From NCBI RefSeq assembly GCF_900111175.1, contig NZ_FOGI01000012.1:237629-301628 (forward strand): 64,000 bases of DNA. The letters are read 5' to 3'. Below are positions 17,608 through 26,680 of this stretch, in pieces. A program made the position numbers and the translations under genes. The notes below the pieces were generated by a model that saw only the letters and a list, made by a program, of their open reading frames with translations, was not told the DNA's origin and made no database searches. The stretch comes from Actinokineospora terrae. Lineage in GTDB: Bacteria; Actinomycetota; Actinomycetes; Mycobacteriales; Pseudonocardiaceae. Within the stretch, counting starts at the first letter, position 1; each line of letters opens with the position of its first letter.

Positions 17608-19671
17608 ATGGCTGGACAGGCAGGAGACGGTTCCGCGGGCGGCGTCTGGAACACGGTTCGGGACTCGCAGGTGGGGACGGTCATCCAGACAGGCGGCATC
17701 TTCATGCCCCGTGCGTGGGCGACGCCGCGCCAGTTGCCCCGCGCCCCGACCGGATTCGTCGGGCGCGAACGCGAACTGGCCGTGCTGACCGACGCGGAAA
17801 ACCCGATCTTCACGGTGACCGGCCCCGGCGGAGTCGGCAAGACGGCACTGGCGCTGCACTGGGCGCACCGGCACGCGAGCGAGTACCCCGACGGCCAGTT
17901 GTACGTCGACCTGCACGGCTTCAGCCCCAGGGGCGAGCGGACCAGCACCTACGCCGCGCTGCGCGGCCTGGTGCAGAGCCTCGGCGTCGACCCCGTCCCC
18001 GACCAGCAGGACACCCTGGCCGCGGTGTACCGGAGCGAGATCGCGGACAAGAAGATGCTGGTAATGCTCGACAACGCGGCCCACATTGAGCAGGTTGTCC
18101 CGCTCCTGCCCGGTAGCGCCAACTGCACCGTGCTCGTCACCAGCCGGAACAGCCTGCCAGGGCTGACCACCAGGTACGGCGCCTTACCGGTCCGTCTCGA
18201 CGTCTTGGCCGAGAGTGAGGCGCGCGCCCTACTGGGCACCTGGCGGGCAGAGGCGGCTGTTACCGCGTTGCTGACAGCGTGCGGTGGGCTTCCACTGGCG
18301 TTGACCATTGTCGCGGGGCACCTCAGCCTGCATCCCGAGTTGACGGCGTCGGACCTGGTCAGCGAGCTCGATGAGTCCGCGACCCGCCTGGAGGGACTGG
18401 ACTCCGTCAGCCCTGACGGCTTCCTGCGCGTCGCCCTGTCCTGGTCGTACGACGCGCTCACCCCTCGGCAGCGGGAAGCCTTCGCCCTACTGGGGATCGC
18501 GCCGGGACCGGACATCAGCCTGGCCGCGGCGAGCCGACTGCTCGACCTGACCGCGCGTGAGGCCCAGCGGCTGCTGGCCACCCTCGACGGGGCGTCACTG
18601 GTGCGGCACGACGGACACGGCCGGTACCGGATGCACGACCTGGTCCGCGAATACGCCGCGGACACGGCTCCGGGCCTGGCGGGGGCGGACGACGCGATGC
18701 GGCGGCTGCTCGACTTCTACCTCCACACCGCACTCGAAGCGGATCGACTCCTCCACCCCCAGCGCAGGCTGCCAGGGCTCATGCCCCTGACTCCCACCTC
18801 GGGCGATCTGCGCGACGCCACCGCCGCACTGGCGTGGTTCGACGCGCAGCACCCCCACTTGCTCGCGGCCCAGCGCACGGCCGCGGGACTGCTGCTGCAC
18901 TCCACCACATTCCACCTGGCCTGGGCTCTGTCGACCTACCACCAGCGCGGGGCATACCGAAGCGACCGGCTGACGGTGTGGAACGCGGCCCTTGACGCTG
19001 CCGAACAGTGGGACCGCCCGGCAGCCCGGATCCGCGCGCACAGGCACCTCGGCCACGCCTACGCGGACGTCAGGGAGCTCGAGATCTCGTTCAAGCAACT
19101 CGAGTTCGCACTGGCTCTTGCCCAAGAACACGGTGACACCGTGCAGGAGGCTCACACCCATCGGGCGCTGTCCTCGTGGTGGGAGTGCTACCTGGACCAC
19201 TCGCCGGCCCTGCACCACGCTCAGCGGGCGCTCGGCCACTACCGGGACCTCGGTAGGCAAGCGGACGAGGCCACCGCGCTCAACCAGGTGGGCTGGTGCT
19301 GGGCATTCCTGGGGAAGTTCGACGCGGCGCGCGAATGGTGCGAGGCCGCGCTCGCCCTGCACCGGCGTTGCCGCAATGTCGAAGGCGAGGCTCTTACCCT
19401 CGACAGCCTCGGGTGGATAGCCAGAGCCTCTGGGCACTACGAGCTGGCGGTCTCGTACTACAAGCGCGCCCTTGCCATGCACCGCTCTTTGAGTAGCCCG
19501 CGGTCGGTCGCGAACACGCTCGACCGTCTAGGGGTTGCCCACAAGACAGAGCAGCAGTATGGCGAGGCGCGCAAGGTCTGGCAGGAAGCTCGGGGCATCT
19601 ATGCCGATATCGACGCGCGTCGGGCCGAACAGGTGGGTAGGCAGCTGGCTTGGATCGATTCGCGCGCGTAA
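17608..19671 (+). CDS. STAND (NB-ARC) ATPase with TPR repeats, regulator-like
   Basis: The 687-residue protein has a short N-terminal segment ending VGTVIQTGG, similar to the leader motif of many actinobacterial STAND proteins. A nucleotide-binding NB-ARC module follows (GFVGRERE, P-loop GPGGVGKTAL near residue 75, MLDNA near 155, GGLPLAL), then a winged-helix-like stretch (RYRMHDLVREYA) and a C-terminal TPR array (about 460-680). This is the AfsR/SARP-associated architecture without an N-terminal DNA-binding domain, so it may act through protein partners. ATG at 17608 follows GGGGGG; an in-frame ATG at 17581 is possible. It starts right after the BlaI gene, but I see no functional link. Target and ligand are unknown. 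Confidence 0.85.
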   Translation: MAGQAGDGSAGGVWNTVRDSQVGTVIQTGGIFMPRAWATPRQLPRAPTGFVGRERELAVLTDAENPIFTVTGPGGVGKTALALHWAHRHASEYPDGQLYVDLHGFSPRGERTSTYAALRGLVQSLGVDPVPDQQDTLAAVYRSEIADKKMLVMLDNAAHIEQVVPLLPGSANCTVLVTSRNSLPGLTTRYGALPVRLDVLAESEARALLGTWRAEAAVTALLTACGGLPLALTIVAGHLSLHPELTASDLVSELDESATRLEGLDSVSPDGFLRVALSWSYDALTPRQREAFALLGIAPGPDISLAAASRLLDLTAREAQRLLATLDGASLVRHDGHGRYRMHDLVREYAADTAPGLAGADDAMRRLLDFYLHTALEADRLLHPQRRLPGLMPLTPTSGDLRDATAALAWFDAQHPHLLAAQRTAAGLLLHSTTFHLAWALSTYHQRGAYRSDRLTVWNAALDAAEQWDRPAARIRAHRHLGHAYADVRELEISFKQLEFALALAQEHGDTVQEAHTHRALSSWWECYLDHSPALHHAQRALGHYRDLGRQADEATALNQVGWCWAFLGKFDAAREWCEAALALHRRCRNVEGEALTLDSLGWIARASGHYELAVSYYKRALAMHRSLSSPRSVANTLDRLGVAHKTEQQYGEARKVWQEARGIYADIDARRAEQVGRQLAWIDSRA

Positions 19672-19740
19672 GAGGGCACCGAAGTGGGGCTGGGGTCGGG
19701 GAAATCCTTGCGCTGGGAGGGCGGGGCTGGGCTATGGTGG

Positions 19741-19766
19741 GCTTACCGGAACCGGTTCCGGTAAGC
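19741..19766. promoter_or_regulatory. Perfect 26-bp palindrome, probable operator
   Basis: The half site GCTTACCGGAACC is followed immediately by its exact reverse complement, with no spacer. The centre AACCGGTT resembles LacI-family operators. It lies about 75 bp upstream of the start of the secreted protein gene at 19841 and downstream of the STAND gene, where a promoter operator is expected. No repressor gene of that family is visible nearby. Confidence 0.65.
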
Positions 19767-19840
19767 GGTCGGGGGTGTTCGGCCGGGCCGCTCGACGAGG
19801 TCGCTGGGGGCCGGTGAGCCCGTGCCGAGAGGGGTGCCAG

Positions 19841-20884
19841 GTGGGAAGTCGATCGACCGGGCGAGTGGTGGCGGCGGTGGTCGCGGTGGCGTTGGGGGTG
19901 GTCGCGCCGCCGGTGGCGAGTGCGAGTGGGTTCACGCTCGTGTGGGACGACTTCGACAACGGGTTCAGCAGTGCCAAGTGGACATCGTGGCCCGCGGAGG
20001 GCTATCCGCAGGGAGACGCGAAACCGACCACGGCGGACGGCGTGCTGACCGTCGTGCCCACGGGGACCAACCCGCGCACCGGCGAGCCCGCGTTCCGGTT
20101 CACCACCGCGCCCGAGAGCCAGGGCGGCGGCGGGGACCTCGACCAGCTCAAGTGGATCGCGACCGTCAACCACACCGCCAGCAGCGGGTTCCCCGGGTTC
20201 GACGCCAAACCGGGCCAGCTGCTGACCTGCCGCACCAAGATGGCCGGGCGGACCTTCGGCACCGGCAACCACCCCTTCGGCGCCGCGGTGACCAACCCCG
20301 ACGGCGACCTGCGCCTGGCCGCGACCTCGACGGCGACGATCGACACCGAGACCCAGGTGGTCACCGACTTCGTGGTCACCAACAACACGATCTTCGCCAT
20401 CTACGAGCGGCTGCCGGTCGCGGGCAAGGACCACGCCGCGTTCACCTACGCCGTACCGGTCGCCTCTCGCCGCCAGGACCAGGTGCACGTGCTGGAGACG
20501 GTCATGGACAACGCCGCGGGGGCCGTCGAGTGGCGGGTGGACCGCAGGACGGTGCTGCGGGTCGACAAGATCGGGTACCGGGTGCTCGACCGCACACACC
20601 TGCTGATGGACCTCGGCGGCCGGGAGGAGCGGGTGTTCCCGAGGCAGATGGCCTGCGGCATGGGCATGTTCACCTTCCTGGCCGGATCGGCGCAGGGCAG
20701 CCCCGGCCTCGTCCGCATCTCCGACGCCCCGGGCAAGTACTTCGACACCCTCAAGGGACAACCAACCCCGCAGACCTTCGCCGACAACCAAAGCCTCCCG
20801 TCGAACCGACTGTGGGGCCAGGGCGCGCGGCTACGGGTGGACAGCGTGACGGTGATCTCCACGCCGAAGCAGCGGGGCGCCTGA
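19841..20884 (+). CDS. Secreted protein of unknown function (DUF6081-like)
   Basis: The 347-residue exported protein starts with a signal peptide (basic start, hydrophobic stretch VVAAVVAVALGVVAPP, cleavage after ASA-S). The mature part begins FTLVWDDFDNGFSSAKW and reads like a beta-rich, lectin/glucanase-like domain, with many T/V strands and paired Trp residues. From memory it resembles a streptomycete secreted family labelled DUF6081. The GTG at 19841 was chosen because GAGAGGGG lies upstream and the signal peptide begins there. A perfect palindrome upstream suggests repressor control. No catalytic motif is evident, so I give no reaction. Confidence 0.75.
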   Translation: MGSRSTGRVVAAVVAVALGVVAPPVASASGFTLVWDDFDNGFSSAKWTSWPAEGYPQGDAKPTTADGVLTVVPTGTNPRTGEPAFRFTTAPESQGGGGDLDQLKWIATVNHTASSGFPGFDAKPGQLLTCRTKMAGRTFGTGNHPFGAAVTNPDGDLRLAATSTATIDTETQVVTDFVVTNNTIFAIYERLPVAGKDHAAFTYAVPVASRRQDQVHVLETVMDNAAGAVEWRVDRRTVLRVDKIGYRVLDRTHLLMDLGGREERVFPRQMACGMGMFTFLAGSAQGSPGLVRISDAPGKYFDTLKGQPTPQTFADNQSLPSNRLWGQGARLRVDSVTVISTPKQRGA

Positions 20885-20912
20885 TACCACCTTCGTACGC
20901 GCGGAGGGGACT

Positions 20913-20937
20913 GCCACCGGCCTGATCCGCCGGTGGC
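20913..20937 (+). terminator. Hairpin terminator
   Basis: GCCACCGG and CCGGTGGC form a perfect 8-bp stem with a 9-base loop, 29 bp downstream of the secreted-protein stop. There is no strong T tract, as is common for actinobacterial terminators. Confidence 0.6.
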
Positions 20938-20992
20938 GTCACCTTTCGGCGTTACGGGCGTGTGGGGCGCGCGTGATCGCTACCGTGGGTGG

Positions 20993-22204
20993 ATGAACGG
21001 ACCGCTGTGGGCTTTTTTGCTCGATCTCGCTCCGTTTCGGCGTCGGGTGGCTTCTGCCGTCGAGGATGCGGTAGCGCAAGAGTCCGCGGTGGCGCAGAAG
21101 GTGATCGACGACCTCAGGGAGCGGCACCGCAAGGAGTTGGTGCGGCGGGACGAGCGCGTCGAGGCGGCGCGGTGGCAGACGGCCGAGCTCGGACGTCAGG
21201 TGGCAGAGCTGCGCGCGGAGGTCAAGCGGCTGCGTGGGGCGTCGGCTCGGGAGTCCGCGGTTGTGCGGGATCTGCGCCAGAAGGTCCAGGCGGTCGCGGA
21301 GGAACGACGTGCGCGGGAGGCCGGGGACGAGCGGACCGTGGTGGACCTGTTCGCCTGCCTGGCTTGTTCGTCGATCATGCAGCTGAACACCAGGCCGGAC
21401 ACCACGTGCGAGGTGATCCGGCCCGCCGGGGACGGGTGCGCCGAATGCCTGGCGTACCCGTTCTGGGAGGTGCGGTCGGCCGCCGACGAACCCCCGGCGG
21501 TCGAGCCGATCGATTCCCCGGCCGAGTTGGCGCTGCCGGAGGACCCGGTGGTGCGGCGGGGAATCGCGGCGAAGTTCGTGGCGGACCTGCTCCAGGACTC
21601 GGTGGCGACGGCGCTCGCCAAGGGGGTCGTGCGGGAGGCCGGGGAGTACGCGCGGGCCGAACTGTGGGCCGCCGACCGGTGCGCGACGCTCAGCGCGATC
21701 GCCAACGGCCTGGCCCCGATCCCGACCGAGGTCAAGACCGGCATCGTCTGGGTGGCGTCGACCCTGGGCGCCCCGACCCTGGTGGCGGAGACGATCGGGG
21801 AGCTCGCCACCCGCGCGCTGGTCGAACCGTTCCCGCTGCGGGCACTGGCCCAGGGGCTGCGGGTGCTGGGCGCGCTGGCGTGCGCGGCGGAGAACCGGTT
21901 GAGCGACTGCCGGTGCGCGCGTGACCTGGTGACCAAGGACCTGGCCGAACCCGCCCTCGCCCGCCACCTGGAGGACTCCCTCCGTGGTGCTTTCGACCCA
22001 CCCGCCACCAACCCACCCGCTCTCGACCCACCCGCGATCGACCCACCCACAGCGGCATCCTTCATCTCCCCTTCCGAGCCGGCACTCGACCCAGTCGACG
22101 AGGGAGCCCTCAAACCGGTGGTCGACCTCGACGAGCCGGTGACGCCGCCCGAGCCCCCGCCGATCCCGAACCCTCCCGGCCACGAGACATTCGGCCGCTG
22201 GTGA
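20993..22204 (+). CDS. Hypothetical coiled-coil protein with Pro-rich tail
   Basis: I do not recognise this 403-residue protein. Residues about 15-115 are rich in E, R, A and Q with a heptad pattern and look like a long coiled coil. Two Cys pairs follow (CLACSS near 123 and CAEC near 150) and a third, CRCARD, lies near 310; these could bind metal. The C-terminus holds near-repeats of D/N-PPA (about 340-360). No signal peptide or membrane segment is visible, so it is probably cytoplasmic. It is convergent with the lipoprotein gene at 22231, only 26 bp away. Codon use matches its neighbours. The ribosome site is weak (GGGTGG directly before ATG). Confidence 0.7.
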   Translation: MNGPLWAFLLDLAPFRRRVASAVEDAVAQESAVAQKVIDDLRERHRKELVRRDERVEAARWQTAELGRQVAELRAEVKRLRGASARESAVVRDLRQKVQAVAEERRAREAGDERTVVDLFACLACSSIMQLNTRPDTTCEVIRPAGDGCAECLAYPFWEVRSAADEPPAVEPIDSPAELALPEDPVVRRGIAAKFVADLLQDSVATALAKGVVREAGEYARAELWAADRCATLSAIANGLAPIPTEVKTGIVWVASTLGAPTLVAETIGELATRALVEPFPLRALAQGLRVLGALACAAENRLSDCRCARDLVTKDLAEPALARHLEDSLRGAFDPPATNPPALDPPAIDPPTAASFISPSEPALDPVDEGALKPVVDLDEPVTPPEPPPIPNPPGHETFGRW

Positions 22205-22230
22205 CGACATCCCGGCCGGCCGCACCCTGA

Positions 22231-23295
22231 TCAGGTCGAGCAACCCGCCGGGTAGTCGGTGGTCGGGGAACACCACACGCCGTCGAGGAAGGCGCCTTCG
22301 ACGACGAGCTCGGTCTCGGACCGGGTCAGGGTGTACCGGTCGCCGACGCGGACGAGGTCGTGGTCGGCGCGCACGACGTCCGCGGTGGCGGTGGTTCCGA
22401 CCACGGACAGGATCCGGAGGGTCAGCCCCCGCGTCTTGTCGCCTTCTCGGTCGGACAAGGTCACCGTGCCGTCCGGGGCCACAGCCAACTCCTGGGTCTT
22501 GCGGACCCATCGCCCGACCAGGCCCGCGTCGGTGGCGGACGACAGCTTGGTGGCGCACGTGGTGCTGGTCGTCGGATCGACCCACGCCCCCTGGGCGACA
22601 TCGGGGCACAGGGCGCCGGTGACCGCGGTCGTGCCGGTGGTGTGGAACGGTGCGCCGCCGTCGTCCACCACGGTCTCGCCCTGGCGGCCGTCCGAGGTCC
22701 ACAGCAGCCGCAGCCGCCACTCGACGTCGTCGGTCGCCACGGACGGGACGAGGCGGATCTCGCCGCGCTCGACCGCGGTGACCTTGTACGGGTACCCGGT
22801 TTCCCGGCCGTCGTCGTCGTAGCGGCCGGTCGGGACGGGTGTGTCGTCGTTCAGGTCGACGCCGAACACCCGGCTGGGTCCGTCGTCGTCCGTCTCGCAC
22901 GGGGTGGGCAGGAGGGCGCCCACCACCGCGGGGCGCCGGGCGACGATGTCGACCTTCATGCCCTCCACGACGACCTGGGCGCGGTCGTGCCCCTGGACGG
23001 TCACCACGACCAGGCCCTGGTCGGCCTGCACCGCGCCACCGGGCGGCGTCGCCGGGTCGGTCAGCGGCACCGGCGCCGAGGCGTCGGGCACCACCCAGCC
23101 ACCCGCGCACCGACCGGACAACACCTTCGCGGCAACTGCGGGCACGTCGGGCTGGGTGGAGGAAGCGGTGGTGGGAGCGCCGACCTGGTCCGCCTGGCAG
23201 GCCGTGGACGCGACCGCCACCACAGCGGCGAGGACCACCCACCGGGGCAGTGCCCGGGCGGTGGTGCCACGGCGGGTCTGGTCGTCTGCGCTCAC
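22231..23295 (-). CDS. Putative lipoprotein of unknown function
   Basis: The 354-residue exported protein has a hydrophobic segment PRWVVLAAVVAVAS ending in STAC-QADQ, a weak lipobox that could give a lipid-modified N-terminal Cys. The rest is Asp/Thr/Val-rich and probably beta-structured; Cys residues are spaced through the mature part (for example GRCAGG, PTPCET, ALCPD, TTCATK, VWCSP, AGCST) and may form disulphides. I recognise no family. GTG at 23295 was chosen because GAGGAGA lies upstream and it immediately precedes the export signal. It is transcribed away from the LAL regulator's 3' end, 124 bp downstream on the same strand, so the two may share a transcript. Confidence 0.72.
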   Translation of the reverse strand: MSADDQTRRGTTARALPRWVVLAAVVAVASTACQADQVGAPTTASSTQPDVPAVAAKVLSGRCAGGWVVPDASAPVPLTDPATPPGGAVQADQGLVVVTVQGHDRAQVVVEGMKVDIVARRPAVVGALLPTPCETDDDGPSRVFGVDLNDDTPVPTGRYDDDGRETGYPYKVTAVERGEIRLVPSVATDDVEWRLRLLWTSDGRQGETVVDDGGAPFHTTGTTAVTGALCPDVAQGAWVDPTTSTTCATKLSSATDAGLVGRWVRKTQELAVAPDGTVTLSDREGDKTRGLTLRILSVVGTTATADVVRADHDLVRVGDRYTLTRSETELVVEGAFLDGVWCSPTTDYPAGCST

Positions 23296-23419
23296 CGGCG
23301 GTCTCCTCGATGCGGTGGATGTGATCGTGTCCCATCCTGGCCCGGAGCACCCCGGTCCCGTGGCCCGATGGGAAATGTCCGCGCACTGGACCTCGGGCAC
23401 GACCTCGCCGCAGGTGTGG

Positions 23420-26230
23420 CTAGTCGTCGGTGAGGGGGTTGGGGATCTCGACGCGGGAGCTCACCCGGAGCTTCTGGAGCACCGCGGCGACGTGGAGTTC
23501 CACCGTGCGGACCGAGAGGCCCAGGGCGGTGGCGATGTCGCGGTTGCTTCGGCCTGAGGCGGCGAGTGCGGCCACCTCGCGTTCGCGGGGCGAGAGCCGG
23601 TCTCCGTAGGCCGGGCGGCCGCGTTTGCGGGTGGGCAGGGCCCGGTTGGCGCGCAGGACTTCCTGGCACTGTCGCATTCGGACGGTCGCGCCGAGTTCGG
23701 CGAAGACCGACTCGGCCTCGCGGACCAGGGGGACGCCGTCCTGGCCCGCGGCGAGGGCGCACTCGCCGTGGTTGAGGCGGGTTCGGGCCCACCAGAAGCG
23801 GCGGGGCATGGCGGCGAAGGCGGTCTCGGCGTCGGCGTACCAGGTCAGGGCGGCGTCGAGGTCGCCCCGGCGGTGGTGCAGCAGGGCGCGGCCCAACTGG
23901 AGGGCGGCGTCGGCGGCGGGGCAGTCGAGGTCGCGGATGCCCTCGTCGTGCTGCTTGAGCAGGACCTCGGCGTCGCCGGAGCGGTCGGCGCGGCACAGCA
24001 GGTCGACGGCGATGGGGGTGACGTCGGCAGCCCACACCCACATGCCCGTGCGGCGGATGACCTCCAGCGCGGCATCCACGTCCGGTGTCGCGTCGGGGCG
24101 GGTCGGGGCGCGGTGGCGGACCTCGGCGATGACGGCGTGCGCGGCGGCGGCGACCGGCGGGGCCGGTGGCGGGCCGGTGACCAGGGCCCGCAGCAGCCGC
24201 AACGCCCCCGTGCCGTCCCCCGCCTCCGCGGCCAGCGCGCCCGCGACCAGCCGGTACCCGGCGGTGATCCGCGGCAGTTCAACGTGGTCGGCGGCCGCCG
24301 CGCGCTCACGCAGTCCGCGCCAGTCGCCGCGCTGCCAGTCGAGCAGGACGTCGTTGGCGCCGAGGTGTTCCTCGGTGAACGGCGCCGCGAACTCCCTGGC
24401 CAGACCGCGACCGCGAGCCATGTCGTCCTCGGCGCGCCGGTAGTGCCCGAGCCAGCAGGCGGCCTCGGCGAAGTTGAAGCAGGCGCGCACGAGGTGCTGG
24501 CCGCGTTCGAAGTCCGCGGGCGTGGCGAGGACCTGCCGCGCCAACGGCCAGCCCGCGGGGTTGCCGCACTCCAGCAGCGCGGACGCCTTGTTGACCAGGA
24601 ACGCGAAGCGGGCCAGCGGGTCGGTCAGGGTGTCGGCGAGCTCGTCGGCCTCGGCCAGCCACCGCATGCCCACGTCCACGTGCTGGTGGCAGGCGTTGGT
24701 GCTGGCCAGGCAGGACATCACCCTGGCGGCGAGGTCGGGCCGGGGGCCGCGCAGCTCACCGACCGCGGCCACCAGCTCGCGGTAGCCCGCCGCCGCGGCG
24801 CCCGCCTGGTTGAGCAGCAGCAGACCCAGGTCCTTGCGCAACTCACCGCGCACCTCGGCGGGCAGCCCGTCGGTCGCCAGCAGCCCGCGCAGCACCTGCT
24901 CGGTCTCGGCGAAGTCCAGGCCGTAGAGGGCGACCCGGCCCAGCTTCACCGCCAGCCCGCGGCGTTCCTCGACGTCGGCGGTGGTGTCGAGCAGCTCCTG
25001 CAACGCGGCGAGGGCGGCACCGGTGTCACCCACCTCGATCGCCCGGTCGACCCCGGCCTCGACGCTGCGGCGCCAGGCCTCGTGCTCGCCCGCCGCCTTG
25101 AGGTGGTGCCCGACGCGCATGTGCCGCGGGTCGCCCGGCGCGGCCCCGAGCACGGCCGCGGCCCGGCGGTGCAGGGCGCGCAGGCCGCTCGGGGTCAGCG
25201 TGCGGATGACGGCGTGCCCGGCGAGGTCGTGGGTGCAGCGGTAGCGGCCGTCCGAGCGCTGGAGCAGCCGGGCGGTGACCAGCCGGTCGAGCGCGTCCTC
25301 GCCGTCGTCCAGCCCGACGTCGGCGACCCGGCACAGCTCGGCGGCCGAGGTCGGCGCCCCGAGCACGGCTGCCGCGGTGACCAGTCCCCTGGCGACGGCG
25401 TCGAGCGGGGCCAGCCTGCCGCCGATGAGTTCGAGGTAGCCGTCCGGCACGTACTCCCCGGTCAGGCTGTCCCAGGGTTGAGCGCCGGGTGCGGCGCGCT
25501 CGATCGCGGCGCGGACCACCTCCTCGATGGCGAACGGCAGACCACCGGTCAACCGCAGCAGGGCGGCGGCGGGAGCCGGACCCGCGGACCTGGCCACGGC
25601 GTCGGCCATCGCGGCGGTCTCGTCGATCGTCAGCGGTTCCAGCCGGACCAGGCCGGTGGTCACCCCGGACCGCGGCGGGGTGATCCCCCACGGCCGCTGC
25701 CCCGGGCGGTGGCTGAGCACCAGGGCCAGCTCGGGCGGCAGGTGGCCGACGAGGAACCGGAGGAACTCCACGGTCGCCTCGTCGGTCCAGTGGAAGTCGT
25801 CGAGGACGAGCACGGCGGGACTGGCCAGCGCCAGCAGGTGCCGCAGCGCCCGGTAGCGGCGGTGGCGCTCCATCCTCGGGTCGTCGAGGGCCTCGGCGGG
25901 GTTGGGCAGCCGGGTGCCGAGCTCGGGTAGGAGTTGGGCGACCGCGCCGAGCAGCGGGTCCGGTCGGTCGGTCCACGGGACCGCGGCGTCGGAGAGCAGC
26001 GCGTCGACCAGCGGGGCGAGGGGCAGCGGCTCGCGCAGCGACTGGCAGGTGCCGACCAGCGCACGGGTGCCGCGCAGGGCGGGGTGCGCGAGCACCTCCT
26101 CTATGAGCCGCGTCTTGCCCACCCCGGCGTCGCCCTCGACCCGCACCACGGCGGGCGTGGCGGTGACCAGGCCCAGCAGCGCCTCGACCTCGCCCGCGCG
26201 CCCGATGAGGGGGGTCGCCGCCTGTGCCAT
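23420..26230 (-). CDS. LuxR-family LAL transcriptional regulator
   Basis: This 936-residue regulator has an N-terminal AAA-type ATPase (Walker A GDAGVGKTRL near residue 35, Walker B VLVLDDFHW near 142). A long alpha-helical, probably TPR-like middle region follows, with a C-terminal LuxR helix-turn-helix (LSPREREVAALAASGRSNRDIA... near 865-925). LAL proteins activate target promoters when a ligand and ATP bind. It is divergent from the secreted metalloprotease-like gene, with 450 bp between them holding phased direct repeats, so that gene is the natural candidate target. ATG at 26230 follows GGAGGG. The protein is full length for the family. Confidence 0.92.
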   Translation of the reverse strand: MAQAATPLIGRAGEVEALLGLVTATPAVVRVEGDAGVGKTRLIEEVLAHPALRGTRALVGTCQSLREPLPLAPLVDALLSDAAVPWTDRPDPLLGAVAQLLPELGTRLPNPAEALDDPRMERHRRYRALRHLLALASPAVLVLDDFHWTDEATVEFLRFLVGHLPPELALVLSHRPGQRPWGITPPRSGVTTGLVRLEPLTIDETAAMADAVARSAGPAPAAALLRLTGGLPFAIEEVVRAAIERAAPGAQPWDSLTGEYVPDGYLELIGGRLAPLDAVARGLVTAAAVLGAPTSAAELCRVADVGLDDGEDALDRLVTARLLQRSDGRYRCTHDLAGHAVIRTLTPSGLRALHRRAAAVLGAAPGDPRHMRVGHHLKAAGEHEAWRRSVEAGVDRAIEVGDTGAALAALQELLDTTADVEERRGLAVKLGRVALYGLDFAETEQVLRGLLATDGLPAEVRGELRKDLGLLLLNQAGAAAAGYRELVAAVGELRGPRPDLAARVMSCLASTNACHQHVDVGMRWLAEADELADTLTDPLARFAFLVNKASALLECGNPAGWPLARQVLATPADFERGQHLVRACFNFAEAACWLGHYRRAEDDMARGRGLAREFAAPFTEEHLGANDVLLDWQRGDWRGLRERAAAADHVELPRITAGYRLVAGALAAEAGDGTGALRLLRALVTGPPPAPPVAAAAHAVIAEVRHRAPTRPDATPDVDAALEVIRRTGMWVWAADVTPIAVDLLCRADRSGDAEVLLKQHDEGIRDLDCPAADAALQLGRALLHHRRGDLDAALTWYADAETAFAAMPRRFWWARTRLNHGECALAAGQDGVPLVREAESVFAELGATVRMRQCQEVLRANRALPTRKRGRPAYGDRLSPREREVAALAASGRSNRDIATALGLSVRTVELHVAAVLQKLRVSSRVEIPNPLTDD

Positions 26231-26680
26231 GGCCCTCCTCCAGCGCGCTACGTAGGGAAATACTGTCGCTCACGCGGCCGTTCGGGGCAACGCCGCGCCG
26301 GGGCGGCCCGCGCCGGGCGACTACCTGGAAAATTGGCCCGACCACCTGGAAAATACCCCGGAACCGAGGGGCAATTCAGTTTTCCGGGACGCCGTTAATT
26401 GCACCTCGACATCAGGTGAACCGAACCTTGACGGGCTTTGATTTCACTGGATAACCTTCGTCACGTTCTCGCGGAACCATTCTTCGCCAGGACGTTGACC
26501 ACCCCGTTTGACCTGGACAGCGGCTACGAGCAGGTGCCGAGTGCCGACCTGGAACCCCACAAGGGACGGGCCGGGTGTCCCCATCGTTCGCGTCGACGGG
26601 CCGATTACCGCGGTGTCCCCCGCACGCATCTCGTGCGGTTCCCCTGCGTCCGGGAGTGCCAGCTCCGGGAAAGGTTTCCC
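26231..26680. promoter_or_regulatory. Divergent intergenic region with phased repeats and a candidate promoter
   Basis: There is no gene here, but the stretch is unusually A+T-rich for the window. The direct repeat ACCTGGAAAAT occurs at 26323-26333 and 26344-26354, 21 bp apart (two helical turns), and a TTTTCC copy in the opposite sense follows near 26380. A candidate promoter toward the metalloprotease gene is TTGACG at 26428-26433 with ATAACC at 26451-26456, leaving a leader of about 220 bases. The promoter call is weak. Confidence 0.45.

Noticed and set aside
23768..25930. A 720-codon plus-strand frame opposite the LAL regulator
   Set aside because: The minus strand has clear Walker and LuxR motifs; the plus-strand product is antisense low-complexity text.
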